This document shows positions 51,953-59,765 of a DNA stretch of 64,000 bases, piece after piece. Position 1 is the first letter of the stretch. Each line of letters begins with the position of its first letter. The notes under the pieces are model-generated. The model saw nothing but the letters and a program-made list of their open reading frames with translations. It was not told the origin of the DNA and made no database searches. The position numbers were made by a program, and so were the translations under genes. The DNA lies in the NCBI RefSeq assembly GCF_051235805.1, contig NZ_JBPNXV010000001.1, positions 1,364,001-1,428,000 on the forward strand, given 5' to 3'. The stretch is from Pseudothermotoga_B sp051235805 (GTDB lineage: Bacteria; Thermotogota; Thermotogae; Thermotogales; DSM-5069).

Positions 51953-52923
51953 GTTTTCACCTCTCCGAAGACCTTAGGCTTGAAGACGCGATCTATGAGT
52001 GGAGTCACTGAATTCATCAGAAGTATTGCCAAAGAAACCCCCTCTGGATAACCCGCAAAATATCTGATTATCATTGTCACAAGACCACATCCAACACCAA
52101 AGACAGCTTGACCTTTCAAAGTCATAGGACTTGTAACCATATCGGTTGCCATGAACAGAGCTCCAAGGAACAAACCCCCACTGAGAATGTGATAAAGAGG
52201 TGTTCCAAATCTCTGAGCGTTCACAAAATAGAACAAACCAGAGAACAGAAAAACAGTACCTATGTACGACAGAGGAATGATAGGATTGACTCTTCCTTTG
52301 TACAGCAAATAGATGAAACCTATTATTAAGAGCAGTGCACTCGTTTCGCCTATGCATCCGCCAATGTTACCCATGAACAGATCAGTGTAACTGAAGGTGT
52401 CTATGGCTCTTGAAAATCCTTGCTGTTTCAGAACACCAAGAGGTGTCGCCGAAGTCATTACATCCCAAGGAGAACGAGAAAAACTCATCACCGGATTAAT
52501 CCACTTAGTCATGAGAGCTGGGAAAGAGATCAAGAGAAAGACCCTGCCAACGAGTGCGGGATTGAAGATATTTTGACCAATTCCACCGAAAGCGTGTTTT
52601 GCAACACCTATGGCAACCAGCAAACCTATGAGCAAAAGCCACCACGGTGCCGTTGGGGGGAGATTCATTGCAAGCAGAGCTCCTGTCACCGCGGCACTGA
52701 AATCTGGCTTGAACTCTTTCTGGTTTCTCAGAACTCTCACTATGAACCACTCGATTAGTTCAGCAACAACAGCACCAAAGACACACAGAAACAAAGCATA
52801 CCAACCAAAGAACAGTGCAGCACCTGCAATGGCTGGAGCCAATGCGATCAGAACATCGATCATTATCTTTCTCACAGAATCATCGCTTCGAAGGTGTGGA
52901 GCATCTTTGACGACGAGTTTCAT
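51949..52923 (-). CDS. rnfD: Rnf complex subunit RnfD (covalent FMN)
   Basis: A 324-aa membrane subunit with about ten helices. The FMN-threonine motif is seen as TSATPLG, and GGIGQNIFNPALVGR is a family landmark. RnfD is the likely ion-translocating part of the complex. ATG overlaps the rnfC stop by 4 nt, with AGGTGG upstream. Confidence 0.95.
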   Translation of the reverse strand: MKLVVKDAPHLRSDDSVRKIMIDVLIALAPAIAGAALFFGWYALFLCVFGAVVAELIEWFIVRVLRNQKEFKPDFSAAVTGALLAMNLPPTAPWWLLLIGLLVAIGVAKHAFGGIGQNIFNPALVGRVFLLISFPALMTKWINPVMSFSRSPWDVMTSATPLGVLKQQGFSRAIDTFSYTDLFMGNIGGCIGETSALLLIIGFIYLLYKGRVNPIIPLSYIGTVFLFSGLFYFVNAQRFGTPLYHILSGGLFLGALFMATDMVTSPMTLKGQAVFGVGCGLVTMIIRYFAGYPEGVSLAILLMNSVTPLIDRVFKPKVFGEVKT

Positions 52924-54233
52924 TTCTTACCACCTCTCAATGCTTGATAGACCTTCTTGGCAAGTTTTATAGCCCTCACATGATCTATCTTCGACGGACA
53001 CACGTAAGCACATGAACCACATTCGATGCAACTCAAAAGTCCCTCTTCAACTGCTTCGTCGTATTTTCTCTTGTTTGCGAGCAGATAGAGAAGATAAGGC
53101 TGTAAGTCCATAGGACAGGCAATGACACATTTCGTACACCTTATACAGGCTTTCTGGGTGTACTCTTTTTCTTTCAGTAAAGCCGTTATGCCACTTGTTC
53201 CTTTCATTATGGGTATATCCACTCTGTTTACCGATATGCCCGTCATTGGTCCACCAAGGATCACTCTCTCTGTTTCTTCTTTCAGTCCACCAGCATATTG
53301 CAGCAGCTCTTCGATCTTCGTGCCGATTCTCGCAATCAGATTTACCGGCTTATTCACACCTTCACCGCTTATCGTTATCGCTCTCTGAATGAGAGGTTTT
53401 CTATCGACGACAGCTTCCTTTATGGCAATGACAGTCTGAACATTTTGAACTACCACGCCAACATCCATAGGAAGGCCTCCAACTGGTACCTTCCTACCAG
53501 TGATAGCGTATATCAACTGTTTTTCAGCACCTTGTGGATACTTGGTCTTGAGGAGTTTGAGCTCTATTTCCTCAGAGTCCAGAGCAGATTTCAGCTGGTT
53601 AAAGACATCTGTTTTATTTGATTCGATGCCTATGTAAGCCTTTTGAACCTGAAGTATTTTCATCACTATCTTTATTCCAAGTATGAGATCATGGTATCTT
53701 TCAAGCATCAGTCTGTAATCCACCGTCAGATAAGGCTCACACTCAGCTGCATTCACTATGAAGGTGTCGATCTTCTTGTTCGCCGGTGGGTTCAGCTTAA
53801 CGTGAGTCGGGAACATCGCACCGCCAAGTCCGACTATACCTGCCTTCTTAACGACCTCGAGCAACTGTTCTTTCGAAAGGTTCTCCCAATCTGGATGCTC
53901 TAAGTACTGCCATTCGTCTTGTGAGGTTCTCTCGATCACCACCGTTTCCATCGGACGACCTTGTATTGGATGGTAGATCTTGTCGATCTTTTTCACAACA
54001 CCGGTCACGGGGGAATGAAGGTATGCCGAGATAAAACCTCCTGGTTCCCCAATAACCTGCCCTGTTTTCACCGAGTCGTTCTCCTTGACCAAACACTTTG
54101 CAGGTGCTCCAGCGTGATTGGACAGAAAAACATAGACGATCTCCGGTGGATCGATGTAGATCAACTTTGATTCTTTGGCAAGTTCCTTCTTCTCTGGTGG
54201 GTGAATACCACCTCTGAAACTCAGCAACCTCAC
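52920..54233 (-). CDS. rnfC: Rnf complex subunit RnfC (NADH site)
   Basis: A 437-aa cytosolic subunit that binds NAD(H) and FMN (GGAMFPTHVKL, NAAECEPYL, LGGPMTG) and carries two 4Fe-4S clusters near the C-terminus: CIRCTKCVIACP (about 360-371) and CIECGSCAYVCP (about 399-410). Length is normal for the short type without a long C-terminal repeat tail. GTG at 54233 shares one base with the radical SAM gene's stop and follows GGGAGGTGAAATA. Confidence 0.96.
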   Translation of the reverse strand: MRLLSFRGGIHPPEKKELAKESKLIYIDPPEIVYVFLSNHAGAPAKCLVKENDSVKTGQVIGEPGGFISAYLHSPVTGVVKKIDKIYHPIQGRPMETVVIERTSQDEWQYLEHPDWENLSKEQLLEVVKKAGIVGLGGAMFPTHVKLNPPANKKIDTFIVNAAECEPYLTVDYRLMLERYHDLILGIKIVMKILQVQKAYIGIESNKTDVFNQLKSALDSEEIELKLLKTKYPQGAEKQLIYAITGRKVPVGGLPMDVGVVVQNVQTVIAIKEAVVDRKPLIQRAITISGEGVNKPVNLIARIGTKIEELLQYAGGLKEETERVILGGPMTGISVNRVDIPIMKGTSGITALLKEKEYTQKACIRCTKCVIACPMDLQPYLLYLLANKRKYDEAVEEGLLSCIECGSCAYVCPSKIDHVRAIKLAKKVYQALRGGKK

Positions 54234-55135
54234 TATTTCACCTCCCGCATCAAATCAACATTTGAAAGCAGTTCTGCAGAATGTATGTTGTAAAGCGGTT
54301 GACCAGGTTGTTCACTGTAATACGGGCGTGAACAGTCTGGACAACCACTCGTCAGAAAGGCTTTGAGCGCATCATGAGGGATTTCCTTAAAGCCAACAAT
54401 CCAGTCTCCATCTAAGACAATCAGATCAGATCTACCAGAGAATATGAAATAGCGAGCCAACTGTATCTTCCTGTATCTTTGAAGGGATGGCTTCTGTATG
54501 CCGTAAAGTGCCGTACCTCTGATCGGAGTGAAGGCAAAAAGACCGACTTGAACGTTGAGGTCATACATTTTCTTCATCGTACTGACTATTTCAAAGTCGG
54601 TCTCGCCCAGACCAACGATTATGTGTGTCGATATTCTTCCTTCAAAGACTCTTGAAGAGTTTTCTATGAGCTCTATGAATTTTCGGAAATTGCCACCTCT
54701 GATCCTTGTGAAAAGCCTCTCTGTTGGAACGTCGATAGCTATTCCAACTCTGTCAGCACCTAAATCAAAACAACCTTTGACTTCTTCAAAATCAGTTGGT
54801 CTCACCGAAACAGATATTGGCTTGTTGATTTTGGATAACAAAACCATGAGGTCGCAAAGATCCTTTCGATAACCTTTGTAGGAAACAGTTTGGACGCATA
54901 TTCTCTTGAAATCGCTGTTTTTCAGTGATTCAATCAATCTGTCAGGATCGATCTCCTTCCAAGTTACGCGACTCAAGAACCTTTGGTCGCTCTGCGAAGA
55001 GAGGGCATGAGTGCAGTACAGACAGTTGAACTGACACCTTCCATCGAGCATCAAATATGCTGTCGAAAGTTCCAGCTTACTTCCCGCGTGCATCCCCAGC
55101 TTGCACAGGGTACCAACTGATGCTCTGAGTATCAA
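54233..55135 (-). CDS. Radical SAM protein of the biotin/lipoyl synthase-like group
   Basis: A 300-aa radical SAM enzyme with cluster cysteines C34, C38 and C41 (GRCQFNCLYC). The C-terminal motif GCPDCSRPYY adds two Cys that may bind a second cluster, as in sulfur-inserting enzymes (biotin synthase, lipoyl synthases of the LipS1/LipS2 kind). The exact substrate cannot be told. The TTG start is weakly supported. It overlaps the pseudopilin gene by 4 nt and rnfC by 1 nt. Confidence 0.8.
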   Translation of the reverse strand: MILRASVGTLCKLGMHAGSKLELSTAYLMLDGRCQFNCLYCTHALSSQSDQRFLSRVTWKEIDPDRLIESLKNSDFKRICVQTVSYKGYRKDLCDLMVLLSKINKPISVSVRPTDFEEVKGCFDLGADRVGIAIDVPTERLFTRIRGGNFRKFIELIENSSRVFEGRISTHIIVGLGETDFEIVSTMKKMYDLNVQVGLFAFTPIRGTALYGIQKPSLQRYRKIQLARYFIFSGRSDLIVLDGDWIVGFKEIPHDALKAFLTSGCPDCSRPYYSEQPGQPLYNIHSAELLSNVDLMREVK

Positions 55136-55452
55136 TTCGTATCATCTCCGACTCGATATCTGTAGACCTTTTCGCTTGACCTCAAATCGATTGTATCATT
55201 TGTGCATTCTATTTCAAAACCATTCATCTGTAAAACATCTTCTTCCGCTTTGACCAACCTTCTCGCCAAGAGATTCACGGCGGTACGTCTCGCCAAATCC
55301 ATCTCGTATGCCTTGTTCAAAAGATTCTTCTGATTCGATACAAACCAAAAAGCCAAGGCAGCAACAAGACTGATCAAAAATAAACCAACCACTACATCGA
55401 GTATCAGAAATCCTTTCATAGTCCCATATACCTTAGTTGACATGATTTTCAC
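55132..55452 (-). CDS. Pseudopilin-like protein
   Basis: A protein of up to 106 aa with a type IV pilin-like N-terminus: MKG followed by FLILDVVVGLFLISLV, a hydrophobic helix of about 21 residues, then a short charged globular part. The residue at +5 after the expected cleavage (G/F) is Asp instead of the usual Glu. ATG at 55452 has no good ribosome site; ATG at 55419 gives a classic MKG leader and may be the true start. Lone pilin-like genes of this size are often minor pseudopilins of competence or secretion systems. Confidence 0.65.
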   Translation of the reverse strand: MKIMSTKVYGTMKGFLILDVVVGLFLISLVAALAFWFVSNQKNLLNKAYEMDLARRTAVNLLARRLVKAEEDVLQMNGFEIECTNDTIDLRSSEKVYRYRVGDDTN

Positions 55453-55461
55453 AGAGAATAT

Positions 55462-56511
55462 CTAAAATTCCATGAAGAAATATGAGACAATCAGTACAAT
55501 TCCCAGAAGCAACAAACTCATCAAAAAAGCCAAGAGAAAATCAGATTTGTGACTTTCCTTTGGTACTCTTGTCTGGTGCTGTTCCAACTTCTTTTCTTTC
55601 TCTTGACTACCCTCTTTGACCATCTCAGCAATTTTCTCATCCCATTTTCTTTGCTGAACTGAATCGACTTTCTCTTGATATCTGTTCATCTCTGACATTA
55701 TCTTTACAGACTTTGGTATAATGCCTCTTCCTATCATCCCCTCGCCTATGTCGACCTTTACCAAAAAATACTCCCTTCTCTTTCCCTTCAGCAATTCTTT
55801 CCCTAAGAGAGTTCCTGCAAGCGGCAGTACATTCCCTCTCTCTGTGAAGTGTTTGGGATAAAGGGTTTTCAACCTCTCAAGGTTCTCTGGTTTTCTAACA
55901 TTCAGCACAACAAAGAACAACTGATCACCAAGATCGAATTCTGCAAGTGTTCTTCCTCTGACGGGATCAACGAGTGGGAAGATCTCTGGTAGATCTGCTA
56001 CGTCAGGTCTTTTTATCACCTCGGCTAATCCTTCATCGTCGAATTCTTCCCACAGTTGCATGAAATTCTCGGCAGATATTTCCTCATAGTTCACTTGCTT
56101 GAAGTCAACAGTAATCTCGATCTTCGGTGCCCATTCTTTGAAGATTTCCGAGATGATGTACTGAACAAGATCTGCATCGTTATCCCTTACTGCCGCAGTT
56201 ATTTCTGCCCCAAAGATTTGAGAACCTTTTCTGGTAACATAGTTCCTCAGATAAGTGAGAAACTCCCGAGACAGGTCAGAGCTTTCCGGAATCTGTGCAA
56301 ACACCCTGTTCTTAACCTCGTTGAATAACTTCATGAAGCTGGTGTACTCCAAAGAAAGATCTACGCTCAGATAATTTGCATGCCTACTTGGCACGATCAC
56401 AAGGTCGTATTCGGGTTCTTCATTGGCTTTTCCAAAAAAGAAGCCTATACCTTCCTCAGCCGTCACACGACTCTTAAGGCGATACTTGACAAAGTAGAAG
56501 TCCAAAGCCAT
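55462..56511 (-). CDS. C-tail-anchored protein of unknown function
   Basis: A 349-aa protein with a mixed alpha/beta soluble part (1-295), a Lys/Glu-rich segment (about 275-320) and one C-terminal membrane helix (about 326-346), so most of it should face the cytoplasm. I recognise no domain. ATG at 56511 directly abuts the glgC stop and follows GGGAGTGA. Its place between glgC and a pseudopilin-like gene suggests neither role clearly. Confidence 0.7.
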   Translation of the reverse strand: MALDFYFVKYRLKSRVTAEEGIGFFFGKANEEPEYDLVIVPSRHANYLSVDLSLEYTSFMKLFNEVKNRVFAQIPESSDLSREFLTYLRNYVTRKGSQIFGAEITAAVRDNDADLVQYIISEIFKEWAPKIEITVDFKQVNYEEISAENFMQLWEEFDDEGLAEVIKRPDVADLPEIFPLVDPVRGRTLAEFDLGDQLFFVVLNVRKPENLERLKTLYPKHFTERGNVLPLAGTLLGKELLKGKRREYFLVKVDIGEGMIGRGIIPKSVKIMSEMNRYQEKVDSVQQRKWDEKIAEMVKEGSQEKEKKLEQHQTRVPKESHKSDFLLAFLMSLLLLGIVLIVSYFFMEF

Positions 56512-57774
56512 TCACTCCCTACTGAGCACATAACCACCTGAATGGAGAACGTTGGAAGTGAAATCTCTTTCAGAGACACCAATCCCGATGACACAGTTTT
56601 TCCCAATAGAAAGACCACTCGGTATCCTTGAGTACATACCCACAACAGTTATTTGGTCGTTGTACACTTCTTTGTCTAGCTCACTTGGAGCAGGCTCGCC
56701 TTGACCTATCATCACTTGATCACCTATGTTAACACGTTCTGCGATGACGCTCTCAGAGATCAGACAATCTCTACCGATATTGGTGCTAGTCATGACAACG
56801 CTGTTTCTGACAACGGTATTTTCACCTATGCGTACACCTTGAAAGATCACACTGTTCTCAACTGTTCCATGAATCTCACAACCTTCACTGACGATTGAAT
56901 TGACAATCTTCGATGTTGGTGCACAATAAGCAGGTGGCATCTCCTCGGTTTGCGTATAAAAACGCCAATGTCGATCGTAGAGATTCAAGGGAGGAATAGG
57001 TCTGGTGAGCTCCAAATTGCTCTCCCAGTAAGATCTTATCGTACCAACATCTCGCCAGTATCCACTGAATCTGTAGGCGTATATCCTCCTGCCTTCATCT
57101 ATCATTCTTGGTATAACATCGTGACCAAAGTCATGAGTACTCGATCCATCGTTTTCGTCTTTCATCAGGTATTCTTTCAGAAAATTCCAGTTGAAGACAT
57201 AGATGCCAAGTGAAGCCAGATTGGAACGTGGTTTTGCCGGTTTTTCTTCAAAATCGATTATTTTCGCCTCCAAATCCGTTATCATGATGCCAAATCTGCT
57301 CGCCTCTTCTATGGGAACTTCCATACAAGCTATAGTGCCCTCCGCACCTTTGAGTATGTGAAAATCTATGATGTCGTTGTAATCCATTGCGTAGACATGA
57401 TCACCTGACAGGATCAGAACAAAATCAGGATTGGCTGAATCCACGTACTCAATATTCTGATAGACCGCATTTGCAGTGCCTTTGTACCAACCTGAGACAC
57501 CACCGAGATAGGGAGGTAGTATCGTTATTCCTCCCTTCTTTCTGTCCAAATCCCATGGTCTTCCTATGTTGATGTGATTGTTCAGCAAATGTGGACGATA
57601 CTGCGTTAGAACTCCTACTTGATATATCCCAGAGTTGACGCAGTTACTCAGAGTGAAGTCGATCAACCTGTACTTTCCACCGAATGGAACCGCCGGCTTT
57701 GCAATCTTTTCTGTCAGAACTCCCAACCTCTTGCCATGACCTCCAGCCAAGATCAGAGCGAGTACCTGTCTCAT
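56512..57774 (-). CDS. glgC: Glucose-1-phosphate adenylyltransferase GlgC
   Basis: A 420-aa ADP-glucose pyrophosphorylase, the first committed enzyme of bacterial glycogen synthesis. The catalytic loop LAGGHGKRL (9-17) has Arg16, followed by KPAVPFGGKYRLIDF; a left-handed beta-helix forms the C-terminal quarter (about 310-395). It lies 10 nt after glgD, as in Firmicutes where the two form a heterotetramer. ATG follows GAGGTGGTCTGA. Confidence 0.96.
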   Translation of the reverse strand: MRQVLALILAGGHGKRLGVLTEKIAKPAVPFGGKYRLIDFTLSNCVNSGIYQVGVLTQYRPHLLNNHINIGRPWDLDRKKGGITILPPYLGGVSGWYKGTANAVYQNIEYVDSANPDFVLILSGDHVYAMDYNDIIDFHILKGAEGTIACMEVPIEEASRFGIMITDLEAKIIDFEEKPAKPRSNLASLGIYVFNWNFLKEYLMKDENDGSSTHDFGHDVIPRMIDEGRRIYAYRFSGYWRDVGTIRSYWESNLELTRPIPPLNLYDRHWRFYTQTEEMPPAYCAPTSKIVNSIVSEGCEIHGTVENSVIFQGVRIGENTVVRNSVVMTSTNIGRDCLISESVIAERVNIGDQVMIGQGEPAPSELDKEVYNDQITVVGMYSRIPSGLSIGKNCVIGIGVSERDFTSNVLHSGGYVLSRE

Positions 57775-57784
57775 TCAGACCACC

Positions 57785-58891
57785 TCACAGGACTGCTCTT
57801 TTTTCAAGAACAGCTATCGAATCTCTTCCAACCAAGCGAGATTCTTGTCTTATCAAAACCTCTTTGTCGAGTATGGCATTCTTCACGACCGCACCCTCTT
57901 CAATAACTGTGTCCTGCATGATGACAGAGTTTTCCACAATGGCTCCTGCCTTCACAAAGACTCCCCTGAACAGTATAGAGTTCTCAACTGTACCGTTGAC
58001 GACACAGCCGTCTGAGACTATGCAGTTCTTGACGAGAGCGGTTCCTCCAATCTTAGGAGGTGGGAAGTCCTTCAGTTTTGTATAGATCTTACCATGCCTG
58101 TAGAAAAGTTCTTCACGTATCTCTTTCTTCAAACCATCCATGTTTGTGCGATAGTACTCTGAGACACCCTTTTTCACATTTCTCCAGTAACCATCAAAGA
58201 GGTAACCACAAACCTTGAGTCTATCGAGTTGTGAGATAACGATGTTCAGAAGATCTGTTTCACCTTTTGTGGCATAGTTGTACAGGAGTTCCATGAGCAG
58301 ATATTTGTTCATGAAGTAAATTCCGAGAAAACCAATCTTCGTCTTCGGCTGTTGAGGTTTCTCTACGATGCTCACGATTCTATTGCCCGCCAACTCGACA
58401 ATTCCATACTGCGATAGGTTGTAGCTTTCATCCATCTCTTTCACTAAAAGCGTTATGTCCGCTCCATTTGACAGATGAAAGTCAAAGACCTCTGAAAAGT
58501 CTATCTTGTATATGTGATCACCTGAACCTATGAGTACGTAATCTTCTTCGCCTCTTCTGAGTAATGTCATGTTCTGAAAGATGGCATCTGCTGTTCCCTT
58601 GTACCAGTAATAACCCTCCTGACTGACATATGGCTGCAACATGAACAAACCTCCGTTTTTTCTATCTAAGTCCCATTCTTTGCCGGAACCAAGATGATCC
58701 ATCAAACTTCTGGGGTTGTACTGCGTCAGAACCCCAACTTTTCTGATGCCGGCATTGACCATGTTGCTCAAAGTGAAATCGATTGCGCGGTATTTACCGA
58801 AGACTGGTAATGCTGCACTTGCCCTTTTTGAAACTAAAGGACCGAGCGCCTCACTTTGCCCACCAGCCAAGATCAACCCCAAGACTCTCAA
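57785..58891 (-). CDS. glgD: Regulatory ADP-glucose pyrophosphorylase-like subunit GlgD
   Basis: A 368-aa GlgC paralogue. It keeps the fold, with ALPVFGKYRAIDFTLSNMVNAGI near the N-terminus and a C-terminal beta-helix, but the catalytic loop reads LAGGQSEALG: the Gly-x-Gly-x-Arg motif is lost, and the following KPA is SAA. It should be inactive alone and act as the GlgC partner. TTG at 58891 follows GGAGGGATTGGT. It is the first gene of the long minus-strand run down to ackA. Confidence 0.92.
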   Translation of the reverse strand: MRVLGLILAGGQSEALGPLVSKRASAALPVFGKYRAIDFTLSNMVNAGIRKVGVLTQYNPRSLMDHLGSGKEWDLDRKNGGLFMLQPYVSQEGYYWYKGTADAIFQNMTLLRRGEEDYVLIGSGDHIYKIDFSEVFDFHLSNGADITLLVKEMDESYNLSQYGIVELAGNRIVSIVEKPQQPKTKIGFLGIYFMNKYLLMELLYNYATKGETDLLNIVISQLDRLKVCGYLFDGYWRNVKKGVSEYYRTNMDGLKKEIREELFYRHGKIYTKLKDFPPPKIGGTALVKNCIVSDGCVVNGTVENSILFRGVFVKAGAIVENSVIMQDTVIEEGAVVKNAILDKEVLIRQESRLVGRDSIAVLEKRAVL

Positions 58892-58970
58892 ACCAATCCC
58901 TCCGTTTCGATTCTATCATCTGAGTGTGAAAAAACAGATGTTGGTATACAATCTTTAAGGAGGTTTGTCT

Positions 58971-59765
58971 GTGTGGTACCCAGGGCACATGGCTAAGGCG
59001 TCGAGGACGATTGAAGAGATCAAGAAGCACATAGATTTGGTTGTCGAGCTCTTGGATGCGAGAGCCCCTATGGCTACACATGCTTACACCCATCAGCCCA
59101 TAAAGGCAAAGAAAAACGTTATCGTCATGGGAAAATCGGATTTGGCTGCTGGCGAAGTAACAAGCCGATGGAAAGATTTCTTTGAAAGATTGGGACAGCA
59201 CGTTTTTGTCCTTGACAAGAGTACTACCACCGATGAAATTGTTGAGTTTGTTGGTGAGCACGTTCAGAAAAATGGTTTAATCATGGTAGTTGGTGTTCCA
59301 AATGTTGGGAAATCAACTTTGATAAACAAACTCAAAGGTAGCCGATCTGCTCGAGTTGGTGCGATGCCAGGTATAACAAAAGGACTACAATGGTTTTCCG
59401 TCACCGATAGATTCAGAGTTCTCGATACCCCTGGGCTTCTTTTACCAAAGCTTTGGAGTAAAGAGTTAGCAGCAAAACTGCTTTTGGTTGGAAGTTTGAC
59501 GGTGGATATGGTTCCACCACAGATTGTGCAAAAGGCTTTTGAAATATACGCTCACCTCGTGAAGATCCAAGAAAGTGATCTGCAGAGATTTCTGGAAGGA
59601 TACGCATTGGAAAGAAAGATGCTTGCCAAAGGTGGTTTACCCGATACCGAGAGGGCATTGGTGAATTTCTTCAACTCGATAGCCCAGGGAAAGTTTGGAA
59701 GACTCAGCTTTGAAGTTCCCGAGGAGGTCGAAGAGCATCAAAGCGATAGTTTATCTACCACTTGA
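58971..59765 (+). CDS. rbgA: Ribosome biogenesis GTPase RbgA (YlqF)
   Basis: A 264-aa circularly permuted GTPase needed for late 50S assembly. The N-terminus has the family motif WYPGHMAKASR, the G4-like segment MGKSDLA precedes G1 VGVPNVGKSTLIN, then G3 DTPGLL; a C-terminal helical domain follows. The open frame starts at a TTG (58965) that touches the ribosome site AAGGAGG; GTG at 58971, 7 nt beyond it, is preferred. First gene of a four-gene plus operon. Confidence 0.94.
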   Translation: MWYPGHMAKASRTIEEIKKHIDLVVELLDARAPMATHAYTHQPIKAKKNVIVMGKSDLAAGEVTSRWKDFFERLGQHVFVLDKSTTTDEIVEFVGEHVQKNGLIMVVGVPNVGKSTLINKLKGSRSARVGAMPGITKGLQWFSVTDRFRVLDTPGLLLPKLWSKELAAKLLLVGSLTVDMVPPQIVQKAFEIYAHLVKIQESDLQRFLEGYALERKMLAKGGLPDTERALVNFFNSIAQGKFGRLSFEVPEEVEEHQSDSLSTT

